Assembly (NCBI GenBank): GCA_016933955.1
Contig: JAFGTT010000010.1
Coordinates: 50,753 to 114,752 of the forward strand
DNA: 64,000 nt
Source of the DNA: Candidatus Zixiibacteriota bacterium
Lineage (GTDB): Bacteria; Zixibacteria; MSB-5A5; GN15; PGXB01
Direction of reading: 5' to 3'
In this document: in pieces, positions 33,754-43,431 of the stretch
How positions within the stretch are numbered: the stretch's first letter is position 1
How the letters are laid out: the number at the start of each line of letters is the position of its first letter
Translations under genes and position numbers: made by a program
Notes under the pieces: generated by a model
What the model saw: only the letters and a program-made list of their open reading frames with translations
Database searches by the model: none
What the model was told of the DNA's origin: nothing

Positions 33754-34724
33754 TGATGCGTAAAGACTATCCTCTGTTATTAATTGTTTTTGCGATTTTG
33801 ATAATATCGCTTTTACCGGGATGCCGGGGTAATGGCGGTTTGCCGGATGAAATGGCGACAGTCAAAATTCCCAATGGATTATTGCCGGTGAAGGAAATCA
33901 AAACCGACCGTTCCGGGAATCAGCTTCGGGGACCGATCGGGGTGACCGTCGATAATAATGGCAATCTCTATATCGTGGATTCGGGGAATAACCGTTTGCT
34001 CAAATTCGATTCTGATTATATTCCCCTGCGCGAGGCCGGGGGATATGGCAATGCCGAGGGATTGCTCAACAATCCGACTTTTATAACCCTTGATAATAAT
34101 CTTAATTTATATATATCCGATACGGGTAATCGCCGTCTCTCGGTATTCGATGTCAAGCTCAATTATGTGGGCCAGGTCGATTTGATTGACCCCGATGATC
34201 CGTTACGTTTCGGGCGTCCGGCCGGGCTGGCGATCAATGATTATGGCGAATTATGGGTGGCCGATCCGGATAACTCGCAGGTGATGGTTTTTAATATCTA
34301 CCTGAGTTTTGATCGTATGGTCGGCGATGCCGAATCCTATAGCGGTCTGATGTTGCGGCCGGCAGATATTGCCCGGGGGCCGAATAGTAATATGTATATT
34401 ACCGATGAAGGTCGCGGCAGTGTGTTCGGATTCAATACCTCGGGGGTATTCCTGTTCGAATATAAAGATGATCAGCTCAGACAGGCGACCGGAATCGCGG
34501 TTGATCGCTCCGGCTGTTGCTGGGTGGTCGACACGGAAAACTCCCGGCTCGAGTTCTTTGACCGGAACGGTCATTTGCTCTATTCCGAGGGTATGAGAGG
34601 TACCGGCGGTGATTATGGTTTCAATCGGCCGACCGGGGTTGCCGTGCTGCCCGATGATCGGATTGCTTTTTGCGATACCGGCAATAACCGGGTTATGATT
34701 TACAGAATTCTCTATCCGGAATAA
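33753..34724 (+). CDS. NHL-repeat lipoprotein
   Basis: A 323-residue lipoprotein. The signal sequence ends with the lipobox LLPGC (Cys24), followed by a short Gly-rich linker, so it should be attached to a membrane facing the periplasm or surface. The body holds about six NHL blades, seen as repeats of GVTVDNNGNLYIVDSGNNRLLKF, each with a D-x-G-N-x-R ending, which close into a six-bladed propeller. NHL propellers usually bind proteins or nucleic acids; the partner here is unknown, though the propeller in the PorV homologue is interesting. ATG 33753 overlaps the previous stop; ATG 33756 is possible. Confidence 0.85.
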   Translation: MMRKDYPLLLIVFAILIISLLPGCRGNGGLPDEMATVKIPNGLLPVKEIKTDRSGNQLRGPIGVTVDNNGNLYIVDSGNNRLLKFDSDYIPLREAGGYGNAEGLLNNPTFITLDNNLNLYISDTGNRRLSVFDVKLNYVGQVDLIDPDDPLRFGRPAGLAINDYGELWVADPDNSQVMVFNIYLSFDRMVGDAESYSGLMLRPADIARGPNSNMYITDEGRGSVFGFNTSGVFLFEYKDDQLRQATGIAVDRSGCCWVVDTENSRLEFFDRNGHLLYSEGMRGTGGDYGFNRPTGVAVLPDDRIAFCDTGNNRVMIYRILYPE

Positions 34725-37700
34725 TGTCGATCAGAATAAAAAGCTTTTCTCGGCTCTTTTGCTGCTCAATCATATTTTCTCTGATTCTTTGCTCTGCCTT
34801 ATCGGCCGCTGTCAAAATAATTCCCGCCAATGAAATCACATCCAGAATCAGATTACATGACGGGCCCATTATCGATCATTCCGACAGCGTGGTAATATCA
34901 ACCGGGTGGTTGATCCGGGATGTCGATTATGATATTAATTATCTTGAGGGCGTTTTTTACTTGCGCAGAAAAATCTCTGCGGGCGATACCCTGACAGTCT
35001 TCTATACGCCTCTTCCGACCTGGCTGAAACGCCATTACGGTTTACAGCCGGAGCTTATTTCCGGCGGGGATGTTAGGGCAATTTCTCCCGATATTCAGCC
35101 GATATCACCGGCTGGTTCCCTAACCAAATCATCTCTTTCGATTACCGGAGCCAAGCGTTTTTCTATTCTGTCGCAGACCGGCGGCAGTTCGCAGTTTGAC
35201 CAGTCGCTCGATCTGACTGTCGGGGGAGAACTGACTCCGGGGGTAATTGTCTCGGGATCGGTTTCGGATCGTGGTTATGATCCGGTTTACGGCACTATCA
35301 ACAGCCGTATCAGTGAACTGGATAAAATCAATCTTCGCGTGGAATCAAGGAAATTTTTCTCGGAAATCGGGAATCTCGAAATTGCCGCCGCCTCGGATTT
35401 TGGACTGCAAAAAAAACAGGTCAGCGGTCTTCAGGCGGTGTACCATGATTCTCGTTTTTCGGCGGCCACGCTTTTTGCCCGTCCCCGGGGGGAGTACAAA
35501 ACCATGCGTTTTTATGGTACCGATGGGAATCAGGGACCTTATCGGATTGTGGCCGATAACCTGACCCGGGCCATCGTTCCCGGCTCGGAGAGAGTCTGGG
35601 CTGACGGCCGTCTTCTGGAACGCGGTTCCGACCGTGATTATATTATGGACTATCCGGCCGCCTCGATTACTTTTATGTCCGATATCCCGGTTGACTCGCG
35701 AACCAGGGTGGAAATCGATTTTGAGCCTCTGGCCGCCGATTATCAAAGAGAAATGTACCAGCTTTCCGGCGGGATTGCCTCCTCCGATTCCGTTTTTCAA
35801 TTACGGGCCGGGTTTATACGCGAGGGTGATGATCGAAACCGTCTTAAAACCAGTGAACTCGCTGAAATCGATATTGCGCTTTTGGAGACAATTGGCGATT
35901 CGACCGAACTTAGCTTTAAAAGCGGGGCTGTCCCGGACACGGCTGGCGATTACCGTCAATCAGTCGATTCGCTGGGCAATCCGTACTATGAATATGCCGG
36001 CGAGGGCGCGGGGGATTACAGGATCAGTTTCACTTCGGCCGCGACAGGGCGGGGCGATTATTTGTACAACGGCAATGGCGTTTATCATTATATCGGTCCC
36101 GGGGAGGGTGATTATCTGCCGTTAATCAGGGTACCGGTTCCCAGTCGGGAAGATTTCTATGAAACGGAATTGGAATTACGGCCGGAAGCCGGCAGCAGCA
36201 TAAATCTGGTCATGCGTCAGTCGAGCACCGATCAGAATCTGTATTCATCCCGCGATGACGGCAATAATCTTGGCGGTCAGTATCTGGCCTCGTTTAATGT
36301 CGGGGGGATACCGGTCAGCGGCCGAAACGCCACCGCCATTAGCGGTTCGATGGGATTCGTCAGTAGGTATTTCAAACCTCGGAACAGAAGAACTCGACCC
36401 GATTTCGAACGGTGGTATCTTATTCCCGATAATCTGATTGTCACCAATGACGAGATTGAAATGACCCTGTCGCTTTCAGCTGTCATGCCCGGACCATATT
36501 CATTGCTTGTTGAATCGGAGCGGCTTGAATATCGTCATCAATTCGAATCAACCGGCGGATCATTAACCGTATTTCCCAAAATTCACGGAAGGCTTTACCC
36601 GACCGCGACCTACCGTCATCTGGAAACAGCGTATCGAATCGATAATAATCGCCTGAAAGGGCGCAATGACCGGTTGACCGGTGGAATGGAATATGATTTA
36701 AACGAAAAAACCCGGTTTTCATCGGGCTTAAAATATGATCGGAGATGGAATTATTATACCTCGTTTCTTCAGGGGACAACCGAACGACAGTATGATTTTG
36801 GAATGCAGTATGGCTCAATTGGCCTTGATCTTCAACGTTATGAAGAAGATACTCTACTTACCGATTGGAATCGCTTGCGGGATCGTAATCGGGTGATCTT
36901 AAGTTTGTCCGGCCAGCTGGGCGCGGTGCGGGCCGATTTGTACCTGGTCGGGCAAAGACTGACTCAGAATGACTTCAGGGAAAATCAGTTGCTCTCGAGG
37001 TTGAATTTATTTTACAGCAATCCGCGGAAAAAAATGTCGGTTGGCGGGACCTATGCCCTGTCGGACGAAAACCGTTATGAACGGGGTCTCCGTTATCTTG
37101 AGGTCGAACCGGGGATGGGGAAGTACATTCTGGAGGACGGGCAGTATATCCCTGATCCGGAAGGCAATTATATCGAAATCGAGGAAATTCATTCGACTCT
37201 GGCCTCGGTTAATAAGGGGGATAAATCATTCAGTCTGAGTTATACCCCACGGAATATATATTTTAAAATTCAATCAAACTCGAATGAGGACCTTCTCGCC
37301 GACGGCCATCGTTCCTGGTTATGGCTTCTGCCTTTTTATTCCGATGGCGGGGAACCGTATTTTTATCGGCGGCTGTACCATCAGGGGGACCTTCGTTTGT
37401 TCAACGCGGGAACCTATTATATCCTGAATCTGTCAGCGTCATACAGCTATGAAGGCCGCCGGATCGGCGGGATCGATTATGTGAAAGATGATCAATCCTA
37501 TCGGATCGCGGTGAACCAATCGACGGGCGACTGGCAATTCATTCAGGAAGGAACCTATTTCGCCTATTATCGGGACAGTTATTATTCCTCGCCGGGTGAT
37601 ATCGACGGTTTCCGAATAGAAGTCGGCGCCATTAAGGGTGTTCCGATGGGACACTTGAGCAGTTTCGTCGCATATCGGTATGCCGGTGATGACCGGAAGT

Positions 37701-37987
37701 CGAGTTCAAAAATCTATTCGCTGATTGTCAATCCCGATTTTCGTACGGTCAAGGCCGGGGAAACATCGATTCGAGTGGAAATGTACTACCAGGATCTAAA
37801 AGCGGTTGAGGATATTTCTTATCGACTTACGGATAACATGAATGGCCGCCGCGGAGTAATCTGGTCGGTGCATTCCGATTACCGGTTCACTCGAGATCTC
37901 AAAATGACGCTTACTTTCAGCGGCCGGCATTCCGATAACCGGAAACCGAGAATAACCGGGAGGGGAGAGATTGTCGCCAGTTTTTAG
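34724..37987 (+). CDS. Large outer-membrane beta-barrel protein of unknown function
   Basis: A 1087-residue protein with a signal peptide (CSIIFSLILCSALSA). It has no family name I can give firmly. An N-terminal ~110 residues (GWLIRDVDYDINYLEGVFYL) and a second copy near residues 285-325 (GSERVWADGRLLERGSDRD, then YPAASITFMSDIPV) look like repeats of one small beta domain. This is followed by hundreds of residues of alternating strands rich in Tyr, Arg and Gly (for example ATYRHLETAYRI, GGTYALSDENRYE), ending in the aromatic-terminal GRGEIVASF. That terminal Phe is the usual signal for barrel insertion. The design resembles SprA-type and other giant FCB barrels, but it is far shorter than SprA. 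It overlaps the Omp85 gene by 17 bases. Confidence 0.65.
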   Translation: MSIRIKSFSRLFCCSIIFSLILCSALSAAVKIIPANEITSRIRLHDGPIIDHSDSVVISTGWLIRDVDYDINYLEGVFYLRRKISAGDTLTVFYTPLPTWLKRHYGLQPELISGGDVRAISPDIQPISPAGSLTKSSLSITGAKRFSILSQTGGSSQFDQSLDLTVGGELTPGVIVSGSVSDRGYDPVYGTINSRISELDKINLRVESRKFFSEIGNLEIAAASDFGLQKKQVSGLQAVYHDSRFSAATLFARPRGEYKTMRFYGTDGNQGPYRIVADNLTRAIVPGSERVWADGRLLERGSDRDYIMDYPAASITFMSDIPVDSRTRVEIDFEPLAADYQREMYQLSGGIASSDSVFQLRAGFIREGDDRNRLKTSELAEIDIALLETIGDSTELSFKSGAVPDTAGDYRQSVDSLGNPYYEYAGEGAGDYRISFTSAATGRGDYLYNGNGVYHYIGPGEGDYLPLIRVPVPSREDFYETELELRPEAGSSINLVMRQSSTDQNLYSSRDDGNNLGGQYLASFNVGGIPVSGRNATAISGSMGFVSRYFKPRNRRTRPDFERWYLIPDNLIVTNDEIEMTLSLSAVMPGPYSLLVESERLEYRHQFESTGGSLTVFPKIHGRLYPTATYRHLETAYRIDNNRLKGRNDRLTGGMEYDLNEKTRFSSGLKYDRRWNYYTSFLQGTTERQYDFGMQYGSIGLDLQRYEEDTLLTDWNRLRDRNRVILSLSGQLGAVRADLYLVGQRLTQNDFRENQLLSRLNLFYSNPRKKMSVGGTYALSDENRYERGLRYLEVEPGMGKYILEDGQYIPDPEGNYIEIEEIHSTLASVNKGDKSFSLSYTPRNIYFKIQSNSNEDLLADGHRSWLWLLPFYSDGGEPYFYRRLYHQGDLRLFNAGTYYILNLSASYSYEGRRIGGIDYVKDDQSYRIAVNQSTGDWQFIQEGTYFAYYRDSYYSSPGDIDGFRIEVGAIKGVPMGHLSSFVAYRYAGDDRKSSSKIYSLIVNPDFRTVKAGETSIRVEMYYQDLKAVEDISYRLTDNMNGRRGVIWSVHSDYRFTRDLKMTLTFSGRHSDNRKPRITGRGEIVASF

Positions 37988-39623
37988 GTATATGATAGTT
38001 GCCGTTATTCTGATGGTGACGGTCGAAACTTCGGCGGTTGAGGTCAGGTTTGCCGATGGCAACCCGGACTGGCAGAGGCTGGTGGCGCGATATGTGTTAT
38101 CCGTCAAGACTGATAATATGGTGGATTCGCTGAAAGTTTATCTGATTAACCGTGGTTTTTTTGACGGCCGGGTGGGAGCTGATTATGATAACCCCGATTC
38201 GGGATTGCGCGTGACTTTCGGGGAAAGATATCATCTTGGTCAAATCATTATAACGGGCGATTTCCCCGATACAATTATCGTCAACCGTCCCTTTGCACGG
38301 GACATACTGGATGGTGTCGTCGATTCGATTATAAGTTCCCTGCAATCACTGGGGTACTACTATGCCAGCCTGTCGCCGGAGAAATATTCAGCGGCCAATA
38401 GTACTCTTGATATTGCGACGCGTCTTGATAACGGACCGAGGTTGATTATCTCGGCCATAGAAATTAAGGGTCTGAAACGGACCGATCGTGACTTCCTGAG
38501 GCATTACCTGGTTATAGCCACCGGGGACACGCTGATCCCGGAACGGATTCGAGAATCTACTCGAATTTTGGATTGTCTGGATTTTGTTCACCTTGAACGG
38601 GATCCTGAAATAATTCCCGATCCCGGATTGGAGTCGGCCCGGATTCGTTACTGTTTTATCGAGGCCCGCCAGTTTTATTTCGAAGGATTGGGCGGGTATA
38701 TACCCGAGGATGATGGTTATTTTATCTGGTATTTCGATTTACGGGGAAGGAATATATTCGGCCGAGGACAGAAAGCCGGTTTGACCGCCGATTACCGCGA
38801 GGGAAATAAATCGGTGTTCAATGTGTACTACGGCCAACCGGTCTTCTGGCTGGGCAATGGGGATATTACATTGAGTCTTCAAACCCGCGATTATCGTGAT
38901 CAGTTTTATGAATTCGGGGTGGGATTGGAATATGGTCTGGATCTTTTTTCCCGTTTTGCCGTGAGATCATCGCTGGGCTGGAAGAATGTGGAACCGGCCG
39001 ATTCAAATCTGCGTTCATTCTCAGTCTATAATGTCGGTTTCGGTATCGAGACCGGAACCATCAGTGAGAAACGCGATGCATCATCGGGTTATGCTCTTGC
39101 ATGGAATATTACCTATTCCGGGAGGCGATATGATCGTACGGATAATCAAAACGAACTTCTTCAATCAGTTTATAATGATACCCGGAATGAGTTGACCGTC
39201 AAAACCGATTTGCGGCCCCTAACTTTGTTGTCGTTTTACTGCCGGGCGGGATTTCGAGATATCGAGAGTTCTGAAAAACCGCTACCGGTTTCGGAGATGT
39301 TTTATGTCGGCGGTCCGCCGGATCTCCGGGGATATCGCAACGATCAGTTTCTTGCCCAGCGACTGGTATCGTTTACGTTTGAAAGCAGGATGTTTTTATC
39401 CGACCGCGACTGTGTTTACCCCTTTGTCGATGGCGCCTATTTCGAGTGGTACGATCTTGATCCCGATCTTAATCCGAAGAAGAATGATGATTTTCAGTGG
39501 GGTTATGGTTTCGGTATCAATCTTTCGGCCGAAAACCGCCGATTGAAAGTCGAACTATCATGGGGCCGGCAGGTCGATTTCGGGGAGCCCCGCTTGAGTA
39601 TCACCATGAGCAGTCGTTTTTAA
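37971..39623 (+). CDS. Omp85-family outer-membrane protein (BamA/TamA-like)
   Basis: A 550-residue protein with a signal peptide (MIVAVILMVTVETSAVEV). Residues about 35-225 resemble two to three POTRA domains (for example YLINRGFFDGRV, IKGLKRTDRDFLRHYL). The rest is a 16-strand-type barrel with the Omp85 signature blocks GRNIFGRGQKAGLTA, the conserved GGPPDLRGYRND loop motif and the terminal MSSRF. It is shorter than BamA (~800), so a TamA-like or dedicated assembly factor is more likely than the essential BamA. TTG 37971 is used, with GGGAGG 7 bases before it; ATG 37992 is an alternative. It overlaps the large barrel gene, which may be its client. Confidence 0.88.
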   Translation: MSPVFRYMIVAVILMVTVETSAVEVRFADGNPDWQRLVARYVLSVKTDNMVDSLKVYLINRGFFDGRVGADYDNPDSGLRVTFGERYHLGQIIITGDFPDTIIVNRPFARDILDGVVDSIISSLQSLGYYYASLSPEKYSAANSTLDIATRLDNGPRLIISAIEIKGLKRTDRDFLRHYLVIATGDTLIPERIRESTRILDCLDFVHLERDPEIIPDPGLESARIRYCFIEARQFYFEGLGGYIPEDDGYFIWYFDLRGRNIFGRGQKAGLTADYREGNKSVFNVYYGQPVFWLGNGDITLSLQTRDYRDQFYEFGVGLEYGLDLFSRFAVRSSLGWKNVEPADSNLRSFSVYNVGFGIETGTISEKRDASSGYALAWNITYSGRRYDRTDNQNELLQSVYNDTRNELTVKTDLRPLTLLSFYCRAGFRDIESSEKPLPVSEMFYVGGPPDLRGYRNDQFLAQRLVSFTFESRMFLSDRDCVYPFVDGAYFEWYDLDPDLNPKKNDDFQWGYGFGINLSAENRRLKVELSWGRQVDFGEPRLSITMSSRF

Positions 39624-39663
39624 GATTGACTTGATTTTCTTCCCGCCTTATCGTTATCGGATT

Positions 39664-40521
39664 ATGAAACTTGTTGCTTTTCTGCGGCTGGTGAGAATCC
39701 ACAACTGCCTGATCGCCGGGATTGCAGTCTGGATAGGCGGTTACCTGTCCGGTATCACAGGTAATAATCTGAAGTTGTACCTGGCTTCTCTGGCCGGGGC
39801 CCTGGTTTGCGGTGCCGGGAATGCTCTTAATGATTTTATGGATATTGAGAGCGATCAGATCAGTCACCCCGGGCGGCCGCTGGCATCGGGACAATTACCT
39901 CTTTATGCTGCAATTCTCGCAGCTATCGTCATGAATCTGGCGGCAGTGGTTCTGGTGGTACCGGTCGGGTGGGCTGTAACGGGATTGGTGGTCATAACTG
40001 TTTTTCTTCTCTTTCTGTACAATTTCAAACTTAAAAAAATCCCTGTGACAGGAAATTTGATAGTTTCATTTCTCGGTGGTCTAACCTTCATCGTGGGCGG
40101 TCTGGCGGTTCAGCCGGAGAATATTTTTGTTATACCCGGTCCGGTTATCCCGGCCATGTTTGCCTTCCTCTTTCATCTGGGACGGGAATTGCTCAAAGAT
40201 TCGGCCGATTGCCGGGGGGATCTGGCCGCCGAATACAAAACTCTTCCCATGATAATTTCCCCGGCCATGGTTTTGATAATTATTACCATAATATATCTGC
40301 TTCTTATTATGCTGACGTTGGTCCCTCTGGTATATAAATGGTATCGCCCCGCTTATGGCTATATAGCTATCCTGTTGGTGGATATTCCGTTATTGATAAT
40401 TCTCGGTTTTCTCCGGGGCTCGAGATCCGAAAGAAAATACCAATTGGCCGGGGGATGGTTGAAATGGTTGATGATTTTCGGACTGATGGCCTTCTTTTTA
40501 GGGGAATCCAAAATTTCTTGA
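39664..40521 (+). CDS. UbiA-family prenyltransferase
   Basis: A 285-residue integral membrane enzyme with about eight or nine transmembrane helices. The first aspartate-rich motif NDFMDIESD is near residue 60, and the second, KDSADCRGD, near residue 180, with the Mg-prenyl-diphosphate site. The second motif preceded by LGRELLKD and followed by KTLPM is close to the geranylgeranylglycerol-phosphate geranylgeranyltransferase branch, but menaquinone or heme O branches cannot be ruled out. ATG 39664 is chosen; the frame is open to TTG 39631, neither with a clear ribosome site. It is separated by 40 bases from the Omp85 gene. Confidence 0.85.
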   Translation: MKLVAFLRLVRIHNCLIAGIAVWIGGYLSGITGNNLKLYLASLAGALVCGAGNALNDFMDIESDQISHPGRPLASGQLPLYAAILAAIVMNLAAVVLVVPVGWAVTGLVVITVFLLFLYNFKLKKIPVTGNLIVSFLGGLTFIVGGLAVQPENIFVIPGPVIPAMFAFLFHLGRELLKDSADCRGDLAAEYKTLPMIISPAMVLIIITIIYLLLIMLTLVPLVYKWYRPAYGYIAILLVDIPLLIILGFLRGSRSERKYQLAGGWLKWLMIFGLMAFFLGESKIS

Positions 40522-40584
40522 AACCCCAATAATCGAATAAAGTATAATGCTAATTACAACCCAAGCTGATAAAAGATATAGGGT

Positions 40585-40612
40585 TTGACATAGAGAAAGA
40601 AATTGTTATTTT
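40585..40612 (+). promoter_or_regulatory. Promoter of the Bat operon
   Basis: TTGACA (40585-40590) followed after 15-16 bases by an A+T-rich TTATTT (40606-40611) just before the first Bat gene. The -10 is weak. Confidence 0.4.
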
Positions 40613-40625
40613 CCATTTTCTAAAT

Positions 40626-41504
40626 ATGAAACATAGAAATCTAAATAAATTGTCAATCATATATCTTGTTCTGGCTTTTATTGGGGTCATTTCCAATCCG
40701 GTATTGGCGGGTGAGATCAGTCTGACAGGGACGGTTGACAGGACCGAAATGGCTTTCGAAGACAGACTTAATTTGGAATTACAGATCAGATGGCAGGGCG
40801 TAATTACAGATTATACTTTCGAGATTATGCCGCTTCCAACCACTGAAAATTTAAAGGTGGTTGGAACCAGTTCCACCATCTCCAGCACTCTGGAAGATGG
40901 AGTTGATTATACCACCCGATCTTTCAAATACAGTCTGCAGCCAACCGGTTCGGGAATCGGCGCGATTGAACCGGTGACTTTTAATTATGTCTCATTGCCG
41001 GATTCCATACCGGGCCAATTGACCACCCAGCGTTTTACGGTGCAGATAGCCAAACCTGCGGCACGTCCTCAAGAAACCGGCACAGTCCCTTATATTATCA
41101 TTTATGTGACCATACTGGTTATTATAGCCGCGGTTGTTGCTGTAATTATAATAATCCGGAAGAAAAGAGCGGCGCGGGCGGTGCCTGAGCCAAGCCTTGA
41201 AGATAAATTCCGCGATCAGATGGAGACTTTGAAAAAAGAGGCAGGCGGGGATCGCCAGTTGTTTTTCACCCGTTTCTATCGGCTGATTCTTTTATACCTG
41301 GAAAGTAAGTTTGGAATTAAAACGGCCGGTAAAACCACCGCCCTGATTCTGGCGAATCTGGAGAAAACGGATATGCCTCCGGAGCGACAAGAAAAAATTG
41401 CGGGTTGGTTAAAACAGGCCGAACAGGAGAAATTCGCTCCCGGGCGCGGGACGCCGGGCGACGTTATGCGAATAATTACGGAAGTTGATGATTTCTTAAG
41501 ATAA
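40626..41504 (+). CDS. BatD-like protein with single Ig-like domain
   Basis: A 292-residue membrane protein. The signal sequence ends near NPVLAG. Residues 27-150 form a BatD-like beta domain (LTGTVDRTEMAFEDRLNLELQIRWQG). A transmembrane segment follows (YIIIYVTILVIIAAVVAVIIII, 153-175) with a cytoplasmic helical tail (LEDKFRDQMETLKKEAGG ... RFYRLILLYLES). This layout repeats that of BatD and of the gene at 44363. It leads the operon 29 bases before the MoxR ATPase, so it likely works at the membrane with the ATPase and DUF58 protein. The role in Bat systems is only partly known. Confidence 0.72.
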   Translation: MKHRNLNKLSIIYLVLAFIGVISNPVLAGEISLTGTVDRTEMAFEDRLNLELQIRWQGVITDYTFEIMPLPTTENLKVVGTSSTISSTLEDGVDYTTRSFKYSLQPTGSGIGAIEPVTFNYVSLPDSIPGQLTTQRFTVQIAKPAARPQETGTVPYIIIYVTILVIIAAVVAVIIIIRKKRAARAVPEPSLEDKFRDQMETLKKEAGGDRQLFFTRFYRLILLYLESKFGIKTAGKTTALILANLEKTDMPPERQEKIAGWLKQAEQEKFAPGRGTPGDVMRIITEVDDFLR

Positions 41505-41532
41505 AGAGTAATTTTGATATATCGGAGGTCAA

Positions 41533-42522
41533 ATGAACAAGGACATTGAACAAATACAGGCGATCGTTGAGAAAGAATCGGTTTTTGTGGAAAAACTTCT
41601 TTCACAGATCAGCCGGGTTATTGTCGGCCAGCAGTACATGATCGAACGGCTGTTGATCGGTATCCTGGCCGACGGTCATGTATTGCTCGAGGGTGTTCCG
41701 GGTTTGGCCAAGACCATGTCGGTTCAGACCCTTTCGGATACCATCGATACCCGTTTCCGCCGTATCCAGTTTACGCCCGATTTGCTACCGGCGGATTTAA
41801 TCGGCACCATGATTTATAATCCCCAGAAATCGGAATTTTCGGTCAAGAAGGGTCCGATCTTTTCCAATATCATTCTGGCCGACGAAATCAACCGGGCTCC
41901 GGCCAAGGTCCAATCGGCCCTGCTGGAAGCCATGCAGGAGCGCCAGGTGACGATCGGCGATAATACTTATCGACTGGATGAGCCCTTTCTGGTCCTGGCG
42001 ACTCAGAATCCTATCGAGCAGGAAGGGACCTATCCCTTGCCTGAGGCCCAGGTGGACCGTTTTATGCTCAAGTTGAAAATAACCTATCCGACTCCGGCCG
42101 AGGAGCGGGTGATTATGGACCGGATGACGGTGGCTCAAAAGCCGAGTGTCGATAAGGTCATCAGCCCGGATGAGATTATCAGAGCCCGGAAGGTCATCAC
42201 GGATATATATGTTGACGATAAAGTCAAGGAATATATTATCAATATCGTCCTGGCCTCGCGGGAGCCGGAGAAATACGGTTTGGCTGAGATTAAGGATCTG
42301 ATCGCCTACGGGGCCTCGCCCCGGGCGACCATCTATCTTAACCTGGCCGCCAAAGCCCATGCTTTCCTTCGTGGTCGGGGTTATATCACTCCGGAAGATA
42401 TCAAGGCGATCGGTTCCGATGTGTTGCGCCATCGGCTCATTGTCACGTACGAGGCCGAGGCCGAGGAAAAAACATCCGATGATATTGTCCAGAGTATTTT
42501 CGATACTGTCGAAGTACCATGA
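41533..42522 (+). CDS. MoxR-type AAA+ ATPase
   Basis: A 329-residue AAA+ ATPase of the MoxR family. Walker A is GVPGLAKT (near residue 57), Walker B is ILADEINRAPAKVQSALLEAMQE (near 117), sensor I is LATQNPIEQEGTYPLPEAQVDRF. A ribosome site GGAGG precedes ATG 41533. MoxR proteins usually act as chaperones that fold or assemble the von Willebrand factor A (VWA) proteins encoded next to them; here BatA, BatB and the DUF58 protein are the likely clients. Confidence 0.95.
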   Translation: MNKDIEQIQAIVEKESVFVEKLLSQISRVIVGQQYMIERLLIGILADGHVLLEGVPGLAKTMSVQTLSDTIDTRFRRIQFTPDLLPADLIGTMIYNPQKSEFSVKKGPIFSNIILADEINRAPAKVQSALLEAMQERQVTIGDNTYRLDEPFLVLATQNPIEQEGTYPLPEAQVDRFMLKLKITYPTPAEERVIMDRMTVAQKPSVDKVISPDEIIRARKVITDIYVDDKVKEYIINIVLASREPEKYGLAEIKDLIAYGASPRATIYLNLAAKAHAFLRGRGYITPEDIKAIGSDVLRHRLIVTYEAEAEEKTSDDIVQSIFDTVEVP

Positions 42523-42539
42523 TGGGAATCTGAAACATT

Positions 42540-43415
42540 ATGGATCAGAAAGAGCTATTCAAAAAAATCAGGCGGATTGAAATTCGCACCAAACGACTGG
42601 TCAACGACCTGTTTTCCGGGGAATATCATTCCAGTTTCAAGGGACAGGGGATGGAATTCGAGGAAGTCCGGCAGTACCAGCCGGGTGATGATATTCGGCT
42701 GATCGATTGGAATGTCACGGCCCGGACGGGATATCCCCATATCAAGAAATTCCGCGAGGAGCGTGAATTGTCGGTCATCTTTCTGGTCGATGCCTCATCA
42801 TCGGGAGATTTCGGGACCCGGGAGCGGTTCAAGGCCGATACCGCCGCCGAATTATGTGCCGTCCTGGCCTTCTCGGCCATCAAGAACAACGACAAGGTGG
42901 GCATGATTATTTTCACCGATCGGATCGAGAAATTTGTCCCGCCCAAGAAGGGCCGGGCCCATGTCCTGAGATTGATTCGCGAAATTCTGCATTTCCATCC
43001 CGAGGGAACCGGGACCGATATTTCCGGTGCTCTGGAATATTTCAACCGGGTTATCAAGAAAAAGTCGGTCGTTTTTCTGATTTCCGATTTTCTCTCGGAA
43101 GCCTATATGAAGCCGCTTCAGATCGCCAACCGCAAGCATGATATGATTGCCATCAAGATTTCCGATCCACGGGAGTTGCAATTCGATAATGTCGGTTTGA
43201 TTGAACTCGAGGATGCCGAAACCGGGGAGACCCTTGTGATCGATACCGGGTCGTATGAATTCCGGCGTGATTTCGCGGCGCGAGCCGAAGAAGACAATTT
43301 CGGTCTTCGTCGGTCCCTGAAATTAATCAATCTGGATTTTATCCAGATCATAACCAATCAGTCGTACATTGTGCCATTGATCAATTTTTTCAGGCTCCGG
43401 GAAAAGCGTCATTGA
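42540..43415 (+). CDS. DUF58 protein (VWA-like, MoxR partner)
   Basis: A 291-residue cytoplasmic protein. It has the DUF58 core FEEVRQYQPGDDIRLIDWNVTAR (near residue 39) and a VWA-like domain beginning IFLVDASSSGDFG (near residue 80; the site is D-x-S-x-S). The arrangement directly after MoxR is standard. The VWA metal site is partly kept, with DASSS in place of DxSGS. Its role in the Bat system is thought to be part of a MoxR-VWA complex but is not established. Confidence 0.92.
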   Translation: MDQKELFKKIRRIEIRTKRLVNDLFSGEYHSSFKGQGMEFEEVRQYQPGDDIRLIDWNVTARTGYPHIKKFREERELSVIFLVDASSSGDFGTRERFKADTAAELCAVLAFSAIKNNDKVGMIIFTDRIEKFVPPKKGRAHVLRLIREILHFHPEGTGTDISGALEYFNRVIKKKSVVFLISDFLSEAYMKPLQIANRKHDMIAIKISDPRELQFDNVGLIELEDAETGETLVIDTGSYEFRRDFAARAEEDNFGLRRSLKLINLDFIQIITNQSYIVPLINFFRLREKRH

Positions 43416-43431
43416 CAGGCGGGGAAGAAAA

